Shown here piece by piece: positions 1-5,644 of a DNA stretch of 6,267 bases. This DNA comes from CAZGSG01 sp964528095 (GTDB taxonomy: Bacteria > Bacteroidota > Bacteroidia > Chitinophagales > Chitinophagaceae). The notes beneath the pieces were generated by a model, which saw only the letters and a list, made by a program, of their open reading frames with translations, made no database searches and was not told the origin of the DNA. Location of the stretch: NCBI GenBank assembly GCA_964528095.1, contig CAZGSG010000346.1, positions 1 to 6,267 of the forward strand, read 5' to 3'. Within the stretch, counting starts at the first letter, position 1. Each line of letters opens with the position of its first letter. The translations under genes and the position numbers were made by a program.

Positions 1-365
1 CGTGCATGCAAAGCATGTAATAAGGTTATGGATATGTTGATGGGTAGTTTTTTTACATCATGCAATTCAGCCCAGCGTTTTTCAGCATATGGTTTAATGG
101 AAGGATTGTCTTCCGTCAAACCCAGTTTGAACCTGCAGTATGCATTGATATGACTATCTGCCACATGATGAACCAACTCATGTACTGTCCAGCCATCTTC
201 CCTGTAGGGTGTTTGTAGCTGGGCTTCGTCGAGGTTGAGAATAGCATTTTCCAAAGCAAGCGGCAGGAATTTAATATCTGCCAGCCATTCTATCTTTTGC
301 TCAATAGAAAAAGGTTTTGCTTCATACTCGCCGATCGGATAGCGATGGTCTGCTGCGATTGACAT
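1..365 (-). CDS. YfiT/DinB-like putative metal-dependent transferase (3' end cut by window)
   Basis: Reading from the ATG at 365 gives 121 codons with no stop before the window edge, so the C-terminus is missing. The protein begins MSIAADHRYPIGEYEAK and continues with TPYREDGWTVHELVHHVADSH (about residues 52-72), then RFKLGLTEDNPSIKPYAE. This order closely matches the Bacillus YfiT branch of the DinB four-helix-bundle superfamily. That family binds a divalent metal through histidines, and H67 in the HHVADSH block is probably one of them; the later His ligands lie outside the window. Bacillus YfiT has been described as a bacillithiol S-transferase, but transferring that substrate to this protein is inference. 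The start lies 13 nt after the FKBP stop on the same strand, so co-transcription is likely. The codon before the ATG region shows no clear Shine-Dalgarno sequence. The family call is firm; the exact reaction is not. Confidence 0.88.
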   Translation of the reverse strand, partial: MSIAADHRYPIGEYEAKPFSIEQKIEWLADIKFLPLALENAILNLDEAQLQTPYREDGWTVHELVHHVADSHINAYCRFKLGLTEDNPSIKPYAEKRWAELHDVKKLPINISITLLHALHA

Positions 366-378
366 AATAGCAAGATAA

Positions 379-816
379 TTATTTAAGGATCTGTAAAAGT
401 TCTACTTCAAAGATCAGTGTTGCTCCACCAGGGATATCACTTCCCGCGCCCCGATCACCATATGCCAGTTCAGACGGTATCCATAAGCGCCAATGACTTC
501 CGACATTCATTTCAGGAATAGCGATCTGCCATCCTTTGATAAGTGCGGTCAGTGGAGCATCAAAGGGTTGATTTCTTTTAAAGGAACTGTCAAATTCTTT
601 TCCATCCAGTAAGGATCCTTTGTAATGGGCTTTGATCTTATTGGCAAGCACCGGCTTTTCCCCGGTACCGTCTTTCAATACTTCATATTGAATTCCACCC
701 GGTAATTCTTTTACCCCTGGTTTTTCCTTATTGGCCTGTAAGAAAGCAGCACCTGCTTCTTTTTGCGCAGCGATTTTGTTTTGCATAAAGTCTTTTAATT
801 TATTCTGAATACTCAT
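379..816 (-). CDS. Cytoplasmic FKBP-type peptidyl-prolyl cis-trans isomerase
   Basis: A 145-residue protein. Residues 1-35 form a charged, Ala/Lys/Gln-rich helical segment, a short version of the N-terminal extension of FklB/Mip-type FKBPs. A full FKBP domain fills residues 40-145. Visible family landmarks are the YKGSLLDGKEFDSS block (65-78, with F75 and D76 in the active-site pocket), GW at 95-96 on the pocket floor, IPSELAYG (113-120, Y119), and the final strand ATLIFEVELL (132-141). These correspond to the proline- and FK506-binding positions of FKBP12. The family catalyses cis-trans isomerisation of peptidyl-prolyl bonds and often acts as a chaperone. There is no signal peptide or lipobox, so it should be cytoplasmic. 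The AAGGA just before the ATG is only 2 nt away, probably too close to act as a Shine-Dalgarno site. It likely forms an operon with the YfiT-like gene 13 nt downstream. An inverted repeat occupies its leader. Confidence 0.95.
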   Translation of the reverse strand: MSIQNKLKDFMQNKIAAQKEAGAAFLQANKEKPGVKELPGGIQYEVLKDGTGEKPVLANKIKAHYKGSLLDGKEFDSSFKRNQPFDAPLTALIKGWQIAIPEMNVGSHWRLWIPSELAYGDRGAGSDIPGGATLIFEVELLQILK

Positions 817-830
817 AATCCTTATTCTTT

Positions 831-864
831 CACCCGGTGCTACATGAGCTGTTCATGCCGGGTG
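831..864. repeat. Inverted repeat in the FKBP leader
   Basis: CACCCGG at 831-837 pairs with CCGGGTG at 858-864. Inside it, CATGA (843-847) pairs with TCATG (853-857) around a GCTGT loop. Together they give a 12-bp stem interrupted by a 5-nt bulge (838-842). The structure ends 14 nt before the FKBP ATG on the minus strand and lies about 43 nt after the ABC gene stop. Neither side has a run of T, so it is not a standard intrinsic terminator. A leader hairpin affecting translation, or an operator-like palindrome, are possible readings. Confidence 0.5.
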
Positions 865-906
865 ATGATTAATTCTCTGAAATAATTTACCTGTTTGTAA
901 TGTCTT

Positions 907-1671
907 TTATTCCTCCCGTAATGAATGTCCTGTCAGATTTATAAAAACATCTTCGAGGTTGGCTTTCTTCACTTCTTTCGGACGTTCGAAACCTGTGGCC
1001 ACTAAATTATCGATCAGTTTGTCTGGTGTTTCCATTGCAACGATCCTGCCGGAATCTATAATGGCCACACGGTCGCAGAGATATTCTGCCTCATCCATAT
1101 AGTGCGTGGTAATGATCACTGTTGTACCCCGCTGACGAATATTCAATACAAGTTCCCACAAACTTCTTCTTGCCTGGGGATCGAGTCCCGTCGTGGGTTC
1201 GTCCAGGAAGATTATCCTTGGTTGATTGATGAGTGTGGTGGCAACAGAGAAGCGTTGTTTTTGTCCACCGCTTAATTCCTTGAATTTAGCCTTTGCCTTG
1301 TCTTTCAGATTCACCATCTCCAATAGTTCCATTGCTCCAACTTCACGGTTATAAAGCCCGCAAAAAAGTTCTACCAGCTGAAGCAGGTTAAGCCCGGGAT
1401 AATAGCCACTGCTTTGTAATTGTACTCCTATGATCTTTTTGATCTCATGCGGATCGGTATCCAGGTTGAGCCCATCCACAATCACTTCACCGCTGGTCTT
1501 CTGACGAAGCGTCTCTACAATCTCCAGGGTGGTGGATTTTCCTGCTCCGTTTGGACCCAACAGCCCAAAGATCTCTCCTTCATATACATCAAAGGAAATA
1601 CCTTTCACGGCCTGGAAATTCCCATAATTTTTGACAAGGTCTTTGATAGAAATAATTGTTCTTTTTTCCAT
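907..1671 (-). CDS. ABC-2-type (DrrA/CcmA-like) transporter ATP-binding protein
   Basis: A 254-residue ATPase subunit when started at the ATG at 1671 (MEKRTIISIKDL). A GTG at 1701 would add ten residues with no family likeness, so the ATG is preferred. All nucleotide-binding motifs are intact: Walker A GPNGAGKST (39-47), Q-loop Q86, signature LSGGQ (133-137), Walker B IIFLDE (153-158, catalytic E158), D-loop GLD (162-164) and H-loop H190. The C-terminal tail with LEDVFINLTGHSLRE is typical of COG1131 ATPases that partner ABC-2 membrane proteins in export of drugs, lipids or polysaccharides. It should act as a dimer on the cytoplasmic face of the inner membrane. No permease gene lies beside it: the neighbours are an FKBP and a secreted CAP protein. 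The partner and substrate are therefore unknown. No convincing promoter box was found in the 80 nt upstream. Confidence 0.93.
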   Translation of the reverse strand: MEKRTIISIKDLVKNYGNFQAVKGISFDVYEGEIFGLLGPNGAGKSTTLEIVETLRQKTSGEVIVDGLNLDTDPHEIKKIIGVQLQSSGYYPGLNLLQLVELFCGLYNREVGAMELLEMVNLKDKAKAKFKELSGGQKQRFSVATTLINQPRIIFLDEPTTGLDPQARRSLWELVLNIRQRGTTVIITTHYMDEAEYLCDRVAIIDSGRIVAMETPDKLIDNLVATGFERPKEVKKANLEDVFINLTGHSLREE

Positions 1672-1689
1672 TGTGCAGCAATTTACGGT

Positions 1690-1707
1690 AAAAATCAGCA
1701 CGCTGAT
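1690..1707 (-). terminator. Weak intrinsic terminator candidate after the CAP gene
   Basis: On the minus strand ATCAGC (1707-1702) pairs with GCTGAT (1699-1694), and four T residues follow (1693-1690). It begins about 44 nt after the CAP stop and precedes the ABC start. In practice the loop would open to about 4 nt, leaving a 5-bp stem. The stem is short and only half GC, so termination may be inefficient. Confidence 0.4.
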
Positions 1708-1751
1708 CTTTCCGAAAAAGGCAGATGAGAGGTTTTACAGGGAAGTAAAAA

Positions 1752-2213
1752 TCAATTGGCAAATACCTGTGTATAAAAGATCCTCCCGTTGCGGTCTGTT
1801 GAGGTGCCGATACCGATATATTTGTATTTGCCGAGCATATTAGCTCTATGACCGGATGAGTTTTTCCACATTGTCACCACTTCTTTACCGGTGGCGGGTC
1901 CGTATGCTACATTCTCTGCAAATTCCCTCAGCTCCGGCATCTTTTTTTCGGCCTGCTTTTGCCTGTCCTTAAATCCGTCATGGCCAAATCGTTTGCGCCC
2001 GCTTGCCATATCCGCACTATGTTTTTGCGCAATCACATTCAGTTCATCCCGCATGACCAGGCCCGGCAGCCCCTTTGATTTTCGAAACTCATTCGTGTAT
2101 TTTAATACATCTTCTGACAGCCCCCCGTGTACAGCAGTAACAACTGGGGAAAACGAAACCAGCGAAGTAAAAAAAATAAACGTAAGTATATTTAATAAAA
2201 GAGAACGGTTCAT
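1752..2213 (-). CDS. Secreted CAP/SCP-domain (YkwD-like) protein
   Basis: A 153-residue protein when started at the ATG at 2213. A TTG at 2237 would extend the frame, but it lies inside the predicted -7 promoter box, so it cannot be the start from that promoter. Residues 1-27 form a Sec signal peptide: MNR, then a hydrophobic stretch (about 5-22) ending in VTA, with likely cleavage after A27. There is no lipobox Cys. The CAP domain follows: helix with YTNEFRKSKG (39-48), HSADMASG (65-72), FGHDGF (76-81), FAENVAYG (98-105), MWKNSSGHRANML (115-127) and a C-terminal TQVFAN strand. H78, E100 and H122 match the conserved cavity residues of the family. Bacterial YkwD-like proteins are exported and mostly uncharacterised, so no enzymatic activity is claimed. 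The mature protein should be periplasmic or extracellular. It appears to have its own promoter and is probably transcribed alone. Confidence 0.92.
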   Translation of the reverse strand: MNRSLLLNILTFIFFTSLVSFSPVVTAVHGGLSEDVLKYTNEFRKSKGLPGLVMRDELNVIAQKHSADMASGRKRFGHDGFKDRQKQAEKKMPELREFAENVAYGPATGKEVVTMWKNSSGHRANMLGKYKYIGIGTSTDRNGRIFYTQVFAN

Positions 2214-2234
2214 GACGTAGGCAGGTATTAAGCA

Positions 2235-2264
2235 CAAAAATATTCAAGTTTTATACCAAGTCAA
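2235..2264 (-). promoter_or_regulatory. Bacteroidota-type promoter of the CAP gene
   Basis: On the minus strand TATTTTTG (2242-2235) fits the TAnnTTTG -7 consensus exactly, and TTG (2264-2262) lies 19 nt upstream at the -33 position. The box ends 21 nt before the ATG at 2213, which leaves a leader of about 15 nt. Both elements and their spacing are right, making this the best promoter in the window. Confidence 0.65.
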
Positions 2265-2280
2265 TCTGTACTGCCTGTAT

Positions 2281-2298
2281 AAAAACAATAGTCTTGTT
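2281..2298 (-). terminator. Very weak terminator-like hairpin after the GNAT gene
   Basis: On the minus strand AACAA (2298-2294) pairs with TTGTT (2288-2284) around a 5-nt loop, followed by three more T. It is 21 nt past the GNAT stop and upstream of the CAP promoter, where a terminator would be expected. The 5-bp AT-rich stem makes it weak. Confidence 0.25.
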
Positions 2299-2319
2299 AA
2301 AATAAAATGTAAAATCAGG

Positions 2320-2781
2320 TTACTGCAGGATTAATTCCATCTTGATATCGGCCGTTTCAAAAGGAGAGTTTGCAACGGCCACATGCCTGAACCCGTATTT
2401 TTCATACAACGCAATAGCAGTTTGTAGCTGGTGATTGGAGAACAAACTTAATTTGACCGCTCCTATCTCTTTTGCTTTTTCCAGGCATTTTTCTATTAGC
2501 AATTTACTTATTCCTTTACCGCGCCATACTGTGTTGACCGTCATCTTGGCTAATTCATAAATTCCTTCAGATTCTTTTACCAGGGCCGCAGAGCCAATTA
2601 TTTCTCCTGCTGCCTCCGCAAGCCAGATATAGCCTCCTTTATCAATGATCGTTCGCATCGGATCATTCAATACAAGCAGGTCGTGGCTTTCGGTAAGGCC
2701 ATAATGATCCAGCCACTCCAGGTTCAATTGCCTGAACGCGGCATGATGTTCCTGCGTATAGTTGATTATCTCCACCTCCAT
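2320..2781 (-). CDS. GNAT family N-acetyltransferase
   Basis: A protein of 153 residues from the ATG at 2781 (MEVEIINYTQEHH), the usual kind of start for this GNAT group. An ATG at 2808 would give 162 residues and overlap the end of fbp by 11 nt; it has an AGGA 6 nt upstream, so it cannot be excluded. The acetyl-CoA-binding core is clear: strand ELAKMTV (76-82), then WRGKGIS (86-92, the R/Q-x-x-G-x-G/A pyrophosphate loop), the helix KLLIEKCLEKA, and motif B ALYEKYGF (124-131). The early part, FRQLNLEWLDHYG, matches a MarR-associated or stand-alone GNAT subgroup. These enzymes transfer acetyl from acetyl-CoA to an amine; the substrate here is unknown. It starts within 16 nt of the fbp stop on the same strand and is almost certainly co-transcribed with fbp. 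Confidence 0.9.
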   Translation of the reverse strand: MEVEIINYTQEHHAAFRQLNLEWLDHYGLTESHDLLVLNDPMRTIIDKGGYIWLAEAAGEIIGSAALVKESEGIYELAKMTVNTVWRGKGISKLLIEKCLEKAKEIGAVKLSLFSNHQLQTAIALYEKYGFRHVAVANSPFETADIKMELILQ

Positions 2782-2797
2782 TTTATAAGGATTCTCA

Positions 2798-3811
2798 TTA
2801 AGCTTCATCAAATTCCTGCTCCAGTTCCTGCATCATATCCCTGCTGCCGATAAACATGGGCGTACGTTGATGAAGTTCGGTTGGAATGATATCGAGGATC
2901 CGTTGTTTGCCATCTGTGGCCCTGCCACCTGCCACTTCCATAATAAATGCAAATGGATTGCATTCATACAGCAGGCGCAATTTACCTTTCGGCTTATCAG
3001 TAGTTCCGGGATACATAAAGATCCCTCCTTTGATCAGATTGCGGTGTACATCCGACACCATACTGCCGATATATCGCTGTGTATAAGGGCCTCCATTCGT
3101 TTTGTCTTTTCGCTGGCAGGCATCGATATATCTTTTTACGCCTTCGTTGTACTTGAAAAAATTTCCATGGTTAACGGAGTATATTTTGCCTGAAGGAGGA
3201 CATTTGATATCAGGATGGCTCAGTGTATATTCGCCAATAGATGGATCAAGGGTAAATCCATTTACACCTCTTCTTGTGGCATATACCAGCATCGTGGATG
3301 ATCCATATACAATATACCCTGCGGCTACCTGTTTGGTACCAGTTTGCAGAAAATCTTCTTTGGTAGCAATACTTCCTTTTGGCGTTACTCGCCGGTATAC
3401 CCCGAATATGGTACCGATAGAAACATTTACATCAATATTGCCGCTTCCATCCAATGGATCAAAAAGACAGACGTATTTGGAGTTTTTACTGACGGCATCA
3501 TCAAATGCGACGTATTCATCCAGTTCTTCACTGGCAATACCTGCACAACTGATACCATGCTGCAATACGCCCGTAAATTGGTCATTGGCGAATACATCCA
3601 GCTTTTTTACATCCTCCCCCTGTACATTTACACTACCTGCATCTCCCAGTATATCAACCAGGCCGGCTTTATTCACTTCCACATTGATCCGTTTTGAGGC
3701 AAGACCAATATCCCGCAACAGCGTACTTAACTCGCCAGTTGCGTTGGGAACATCACGCAACTGCTGTATTGTAAATTCATCGAGGGTAAGAACTTTCCGG
3801 TTAATATTCAT
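2798..3811 (-). CDS. fbp: Class 1 fructose-1,6-bisphosphatase
   Basis: A 337-residue enzyme, normal length for class 1 FBPase (EC 3.1.3.11). It hydrolyses fructose-1,6-bisphosphate to fructose-6-phosphate and phosphate, the committed step of gluconeogenesis, in the cytoplasm. Key features are the EE metal-ligand pair (95-96), the metal-binding signature DPLDGSGN (118-125, D118 and D121), the substrate-phosphate region RYIGSMVSDVHR (246-257), MYPGT (266-270), and LLYECNPFAF (280-289), where E283 corresponds to the catalytic metal ligand E280 of the mammalian enzyme. All expected active-site residues are present. The ATG at 3811 has no Shine-Dalgarno sequence, as is common in this phylum. A TATTTTTG box lies 22 nt upstream. 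The GNAT gene follows directly. The aspartate kinase gene is transcribed divergently from the same control region, with a shared 34-bp element. Confidence 0.97.
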   Translation of the reverse strand: MNINRKVLTLDEFTIQQLRDVPNATGELSTLLRDIGLASKRINVEVNKAGLVDILGDAGSVNVQGEDVKKLDVFANDQFTGVLQHGISCAGIASEELDEYVAFDDAVSKNSKYVCLFDPLDGSGNIDVNVSIGTIFGVYRRVTPKGSIATKEDFLQTGTKQVAAGYIVYGSSTMLVYATRRGVNGFTLDPSIGEYTLSHPDIKCPPSGKIYSVNHGNFFKYNEGVKRYIDACQRKDKTNGGPYTQRYIGSMVSDVHRNLIKGGIFMYPGTTDKPKGKLRLLYECNPFAFIMEVAGGRATDGKQRILDIIPTELHQRTPMFIGSRDMMQELEQEFDEA

Positions 3812-3833
3812 AATGGCTTTGTTGAAGTGGCAA

Positions 3834-3841
3834 CAAAAATA
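3834..3841 (-). promoter_or_regulatory. -7 promoter box of fbp
   Basis: On the minus strand 3841-3834 reads TATTTTTG, an exact TAnnTTTG match ending 22 nt before the fbp ATG. This spacing nearly matches that of the CAP gene. No TTG is seen at the -33 position; a pyrimidine-rich tract from the inverted repeat arm stands there instead, so activation may depend on that element. Confidence 0.55.
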
Positions 3842-3874
3842 AGCTAAGAGATCAGGAAGAAAAAGAGAAAAAAG
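3841..3874 (+). repeat. Left arm of 34-bp inverted repeat, upstream of fbp
   Basis: This arm matches the reverse complement of 3975-4008 at 32 of 34 positions; mismatches are at arm positions 11 (3851) and 25 (3865). It begins AAGCTAAGAG and is purine-rich on this strand, so it is pyrimidine-rich in the fbp sense. Its outer end touches the fbp -7 box. The central spacer between arms is 100 nt (3875-3974) and holds no gene. Confidence 0.9.
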
Positions 3875-3974
3875 GAAGAAAGGAATTTTATTATTTAGTG
3901 GATTAGCGCTGTTTTGCAGAGATTTTTTATGCTGATGAGAACGTCAATAATATGGAGCTTTATGAAATTGATCT

Positions 3975-4008
3975 CTTTTTTCTATTTTTCTTCCTGAGCT
4001 CTTAGCTT
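3975..4008 (-). repeat. Right arm of 34-bp inverted repeat, upstream of aspartate kinase
   Basis: This is the partner of 3841-3874 in opposite orientation. On the plus strand it is pyrimidine-rich and ends in CTCTTAGCTT. Its last six bases form part of the aspartate kinase -7 box (TAGCTT of TAGCTTTG). The arm therefore has nearly the same position relative to this promoter as the left arm has to that of fbp. Confidence 0.9.
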
Positions 4009-4010
4009 TG
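4003..4010 (+). promoter_or_regulatory. -7 promoter box of aspartate kinase
   Basis: TAGCTTTG is an exact TAnnTTTG match and ends only 5 nt before the ATG at 4016. Transcription would begin at or within a few bases of the start codon. As in fbp, no TTG stands at -33; the inverted-repeat pyrimidine tract covers that position. Confidence 0.5.
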
Positions 4011-4015
4011 TGCCC

Positions 4016-5281
4016 ATGAAAGTCTTTAAATTCGGTGGGGCATCGGTAAATAGTATTGAAAGAATAAAAAATCTGGCTGGTATCCTTCAGCAGTATCCCG
4101 GAGAAAAAATACTGGTAGTGATCTCTGCTATGGGTAAAACTACGAACGGGCTCGAAAAAGTGACAGATGCCTTTTACGCGGGTAAAAAAGAAGAAGCGCT
4201 TCAATTATTTGACCAGGTAAAACAGCAACATCTTACCGTTGCAAAATACCTGTTGGTCACCCACGCCCTGGCCTGTGAACAACAACTGAAAGATTTTTTT
4301 ACCGAAGCTGAATGGTTGTTGCATGATAAACCGGTCCGGGAATATGATTACTATTACGACCAGTTGGTTTGTATAGGAGAATTATTATCGACAGCTATTG
4401 TAAGTCATTACCTGAATGAGGTGAATATTGCTAATACATGGCGGGATGTACGGGATATCATCCGCACAGACGATAATTTTCGGGATGCTATCATCAATTG
4501 GGAATTTACCAATACGGCTATTCAGCAATCGGTAGTACCTGAATTTGAACAAACATCCATTATACTAACCCAGGGATTTGTGGGAGCGACAGATGAAAAT
4601 GAAAGCACAACACTTGGCAGAGAAGGAAGTGATTATACCGCGGCCGTATTTGCGAATATGCTTGATGCAGAAAGCCAGACCATCTGGAAGGATGTGGAAA
4701 GTGTAATGAATGCTGATCCTAAACAATTCCCGGATGCATTGCCGATACATGAGCTCAATTATAATGAAGTAATAGAAATGGCTTATTACGGAGCCCAGGT
4801 CATTCACCCGAAAACAATCAAACCCCTGCAGAACAAAGGCATTCCACTCTATGTAAAGTGTTTTCTCAACCCTTCACTGCCCGGCACTATTATTCATGAT
4901 AAACAATTGAAACACCTTCCACCAATAATTGTGTTAAAAGATAAACAGGTGATGCTGGAAATGAAGTCAAAGGATTTTTCTTTTATCGGAGAACACCATG
5001 TTGGTCATATCTATCATCTACTGGAAAATATAAAGTTAAAACCCAACCTCACACAAAACGGCGCCATTAGCCTGGTATGTGTATTGGACGATCATGCAGA
5101 AAAGATTGAAAAATTGGCGCTGGATGCCTCATCATTCGTGGATGTAGTGGTAACAAAAGATCTGTCACTGCTTACTATTAGACATTATACCGCCGATATT
5201 CTCGAAAAATTCCTGGCAGGCAAGACAATCCTGCTGCGGCAACAAACACCTGAGACGATACAGGTATTGTTGGCTGGATAA
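4016..5281 (+). CDS. Monofunctional aspartate kinase
   Basis: A 421-residue enzyme (EC 2.7.2.4; LysC/Ask type) that phosphorylates aspartate to aspartyl-4-phosphate, the first step towards lysine, diaminopimelate, threonine and methionine. The amino acid kinase domain fills roughly residues 1-290: KFGGASV (5-11, nucleotide binding), VISAMGKTTNGL (35-46), the substrate and catalytic block TTLGREGSDYTAA (198-210), and WKDVESVMNADP (224-235). About residues 300-421 form the C-terminal ACT-type regulatory region; the first ACT repeat is recognisable (VMLEMKSKDF onward), while the second is short and divergent. No homoserine dehydrogenase domain follows, so it is not ThrA or MetL. Which amino acid inhibits it cannot be read from sequence, so no symbol is assigned. 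The GTG at 4010 is rejected as start because its first base is the last base of the -7 box. It is transcribed divergently from fbp. Confidence 0.96.
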   Translation: MKVFKFGGASVNSIERIKNLAGILQQYPGEKILVVISAMGKTTNGLEKVTDAFYAGKKEEALQLFDQVKQQHLTVAKYLLVTHALACEQQLKDFFTEAEWLLHDKPVREYDYYYDQLVCIGELLSTAIVSHYLNEVNIANTWRDVRDIIRTDDNFRDAIINWEFTNTAIQQSVVPEFEQTSIILTQGFVGATDENESTTLGREGSDYTAAVFANMLDAESQTIWKDVESVMNADPKQFPDALPIHELNYNEVIEMAYYGAQVIHPKTIKPLQNKGIPLYVKCFLNPSLPGTIIHDKQLKHLPPIIVLKDKQVMLEMKSKDFSFIGEHHVGHIYHLLENIKLKPNLTQNGAISLVCVLDDHAEKIEKLALDASSFVDVVVTKDLSLLTIRHYTADILEKFLAGKTILLRQQTPETIQVLLAG

Positions 5282-5429
5282 CTCAATTAATTCAAAAGTC
5301 AAAATTAAAAATTAAAAAAACGAGTCCGTTTGTCGAAGGTTGTTTAAAATTTTGCATCTTTAATTAAATATCATTTGGTTGAGCCGGGTTTAGCGCGTAT
5401 TAATAGGCGGTAGATAATAAACGCTTGTC

Positions 5430-5450
5430 CCCATCCATTGCCCTGGGTTT
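5430..5450 (+). terminator. Weak terminator-like hairpin downstream of aspartate kinase
   Basis: CCCA (5430-5433) can pair with TGGG (5444-5447) around a 10-nt loop, followed by TTTTAATTT. The 4-bp stem is weak and it lies about 150 nt past the aspartate kinase stop. It could end a long 3' UTR or a small RNA. Confidence 0.2.
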
Positions 5451-5577
5451 TAATTTAGGAGATTAAATAAAAGAAAAATCTCCTGGCCGGGTTTATAATA
5501 GAGATTCATGTCAGGCATCATTCTGAGAGCAAGGCTACCATACTATTGGGAAAGCTTGAGGTAGATTGATCTGGTTT

Positions 5578-5617
5578 GCACCAATTTAATAAAGAAGCGT
5601 TGAACAAGTATTGGTGC
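5578..5617. repeat. Inverted repeat past the TonB-like gene stop
   Basis: GCACCAAT (5578-5585) and ATTGGTGC (5610-5617) are perfect 8-bp inverted arms with a 24-nt loop. An outer TCTGG/CCAGA pair (5570-5574 with 5633-5637) could extend it across bulges. It begins about 27 nt beyond the minus-strand gene's stop. There is no T-run on either strand, so it may be an mRNA 3'-end structure but is not a typical terminator. Confidence 0.4.
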
Positions 5618-5644
5618 GAGTTAATATTAAAGCCAGACCCGGAA

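Larger units (their letters stand above)
5282..5644. other. 363-nt intergenic region with several small inverted repeats; no gene seen
   Basis: This lies between the convergent ends of aspartate kinase and the TonB-like gene. It starts with an A-rich low-complexity stretch (about 5291-5320). Three potential hairpins follow: 5392-5425 (4 bp, a 2x2 internal loop, then 5 bp), CCCA/TGGG at 5430-5447 followed by TTTTAATTT, and AGGAGAT/ATCTCCT (5457-5463 with 5478-5484). The 10-mer GCCGGGTTTA occurs twice in direct orientation (5383-5392 and 5486-5495). Only tiny reading frames exist, such as 18 codons from 5508. No tRNA or known riboswitch was recognised. It could hold a small RNA or just 3' UTR sequence. 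Confidence 0.5.

Noticed and set aside
831..864. Leader hairpin of FKBP as an intrinsic terminator of the ABC gene
   Set aside because: No T-run follows the stem on either strand.
1672..1701. GTG start at 1701 for the ABC ATPase
   Set aside because: The ten extra residues match nothing in the family and overlap the terminator-like hairpin; the ATG at 1671 starts the conserved domain directly.
3102..3842. 246-codon plus-strand open frame opposite fbp
   Set aside because: It is antisense to a complete, motif-perfect FBPase, has no recognisable domain, and its composition is what the complementary strand of a coding gene produces.
3841..4008. The 168-bp inverted-repeat block as a MITE
   Set aside because: No target-site duplication is visible outside the arms, and both arms align functionally with promoters. 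A genome-wide copy search could reopen this.
3944..4204. 86-codon minus-strand frame across the aspartate kinase start
   Set aside because: It covers the promoter and the conserved KFGG-coding region of aspartate kinase, and its Phe-rich N-terminus is just antisense sequence.
5508..5564. 18-codon frame starting ATGTCAGGC in the intergenic region
   Set aside because: It is too short, with no ribosome-binding signal nearby and no recognisable peptide features.
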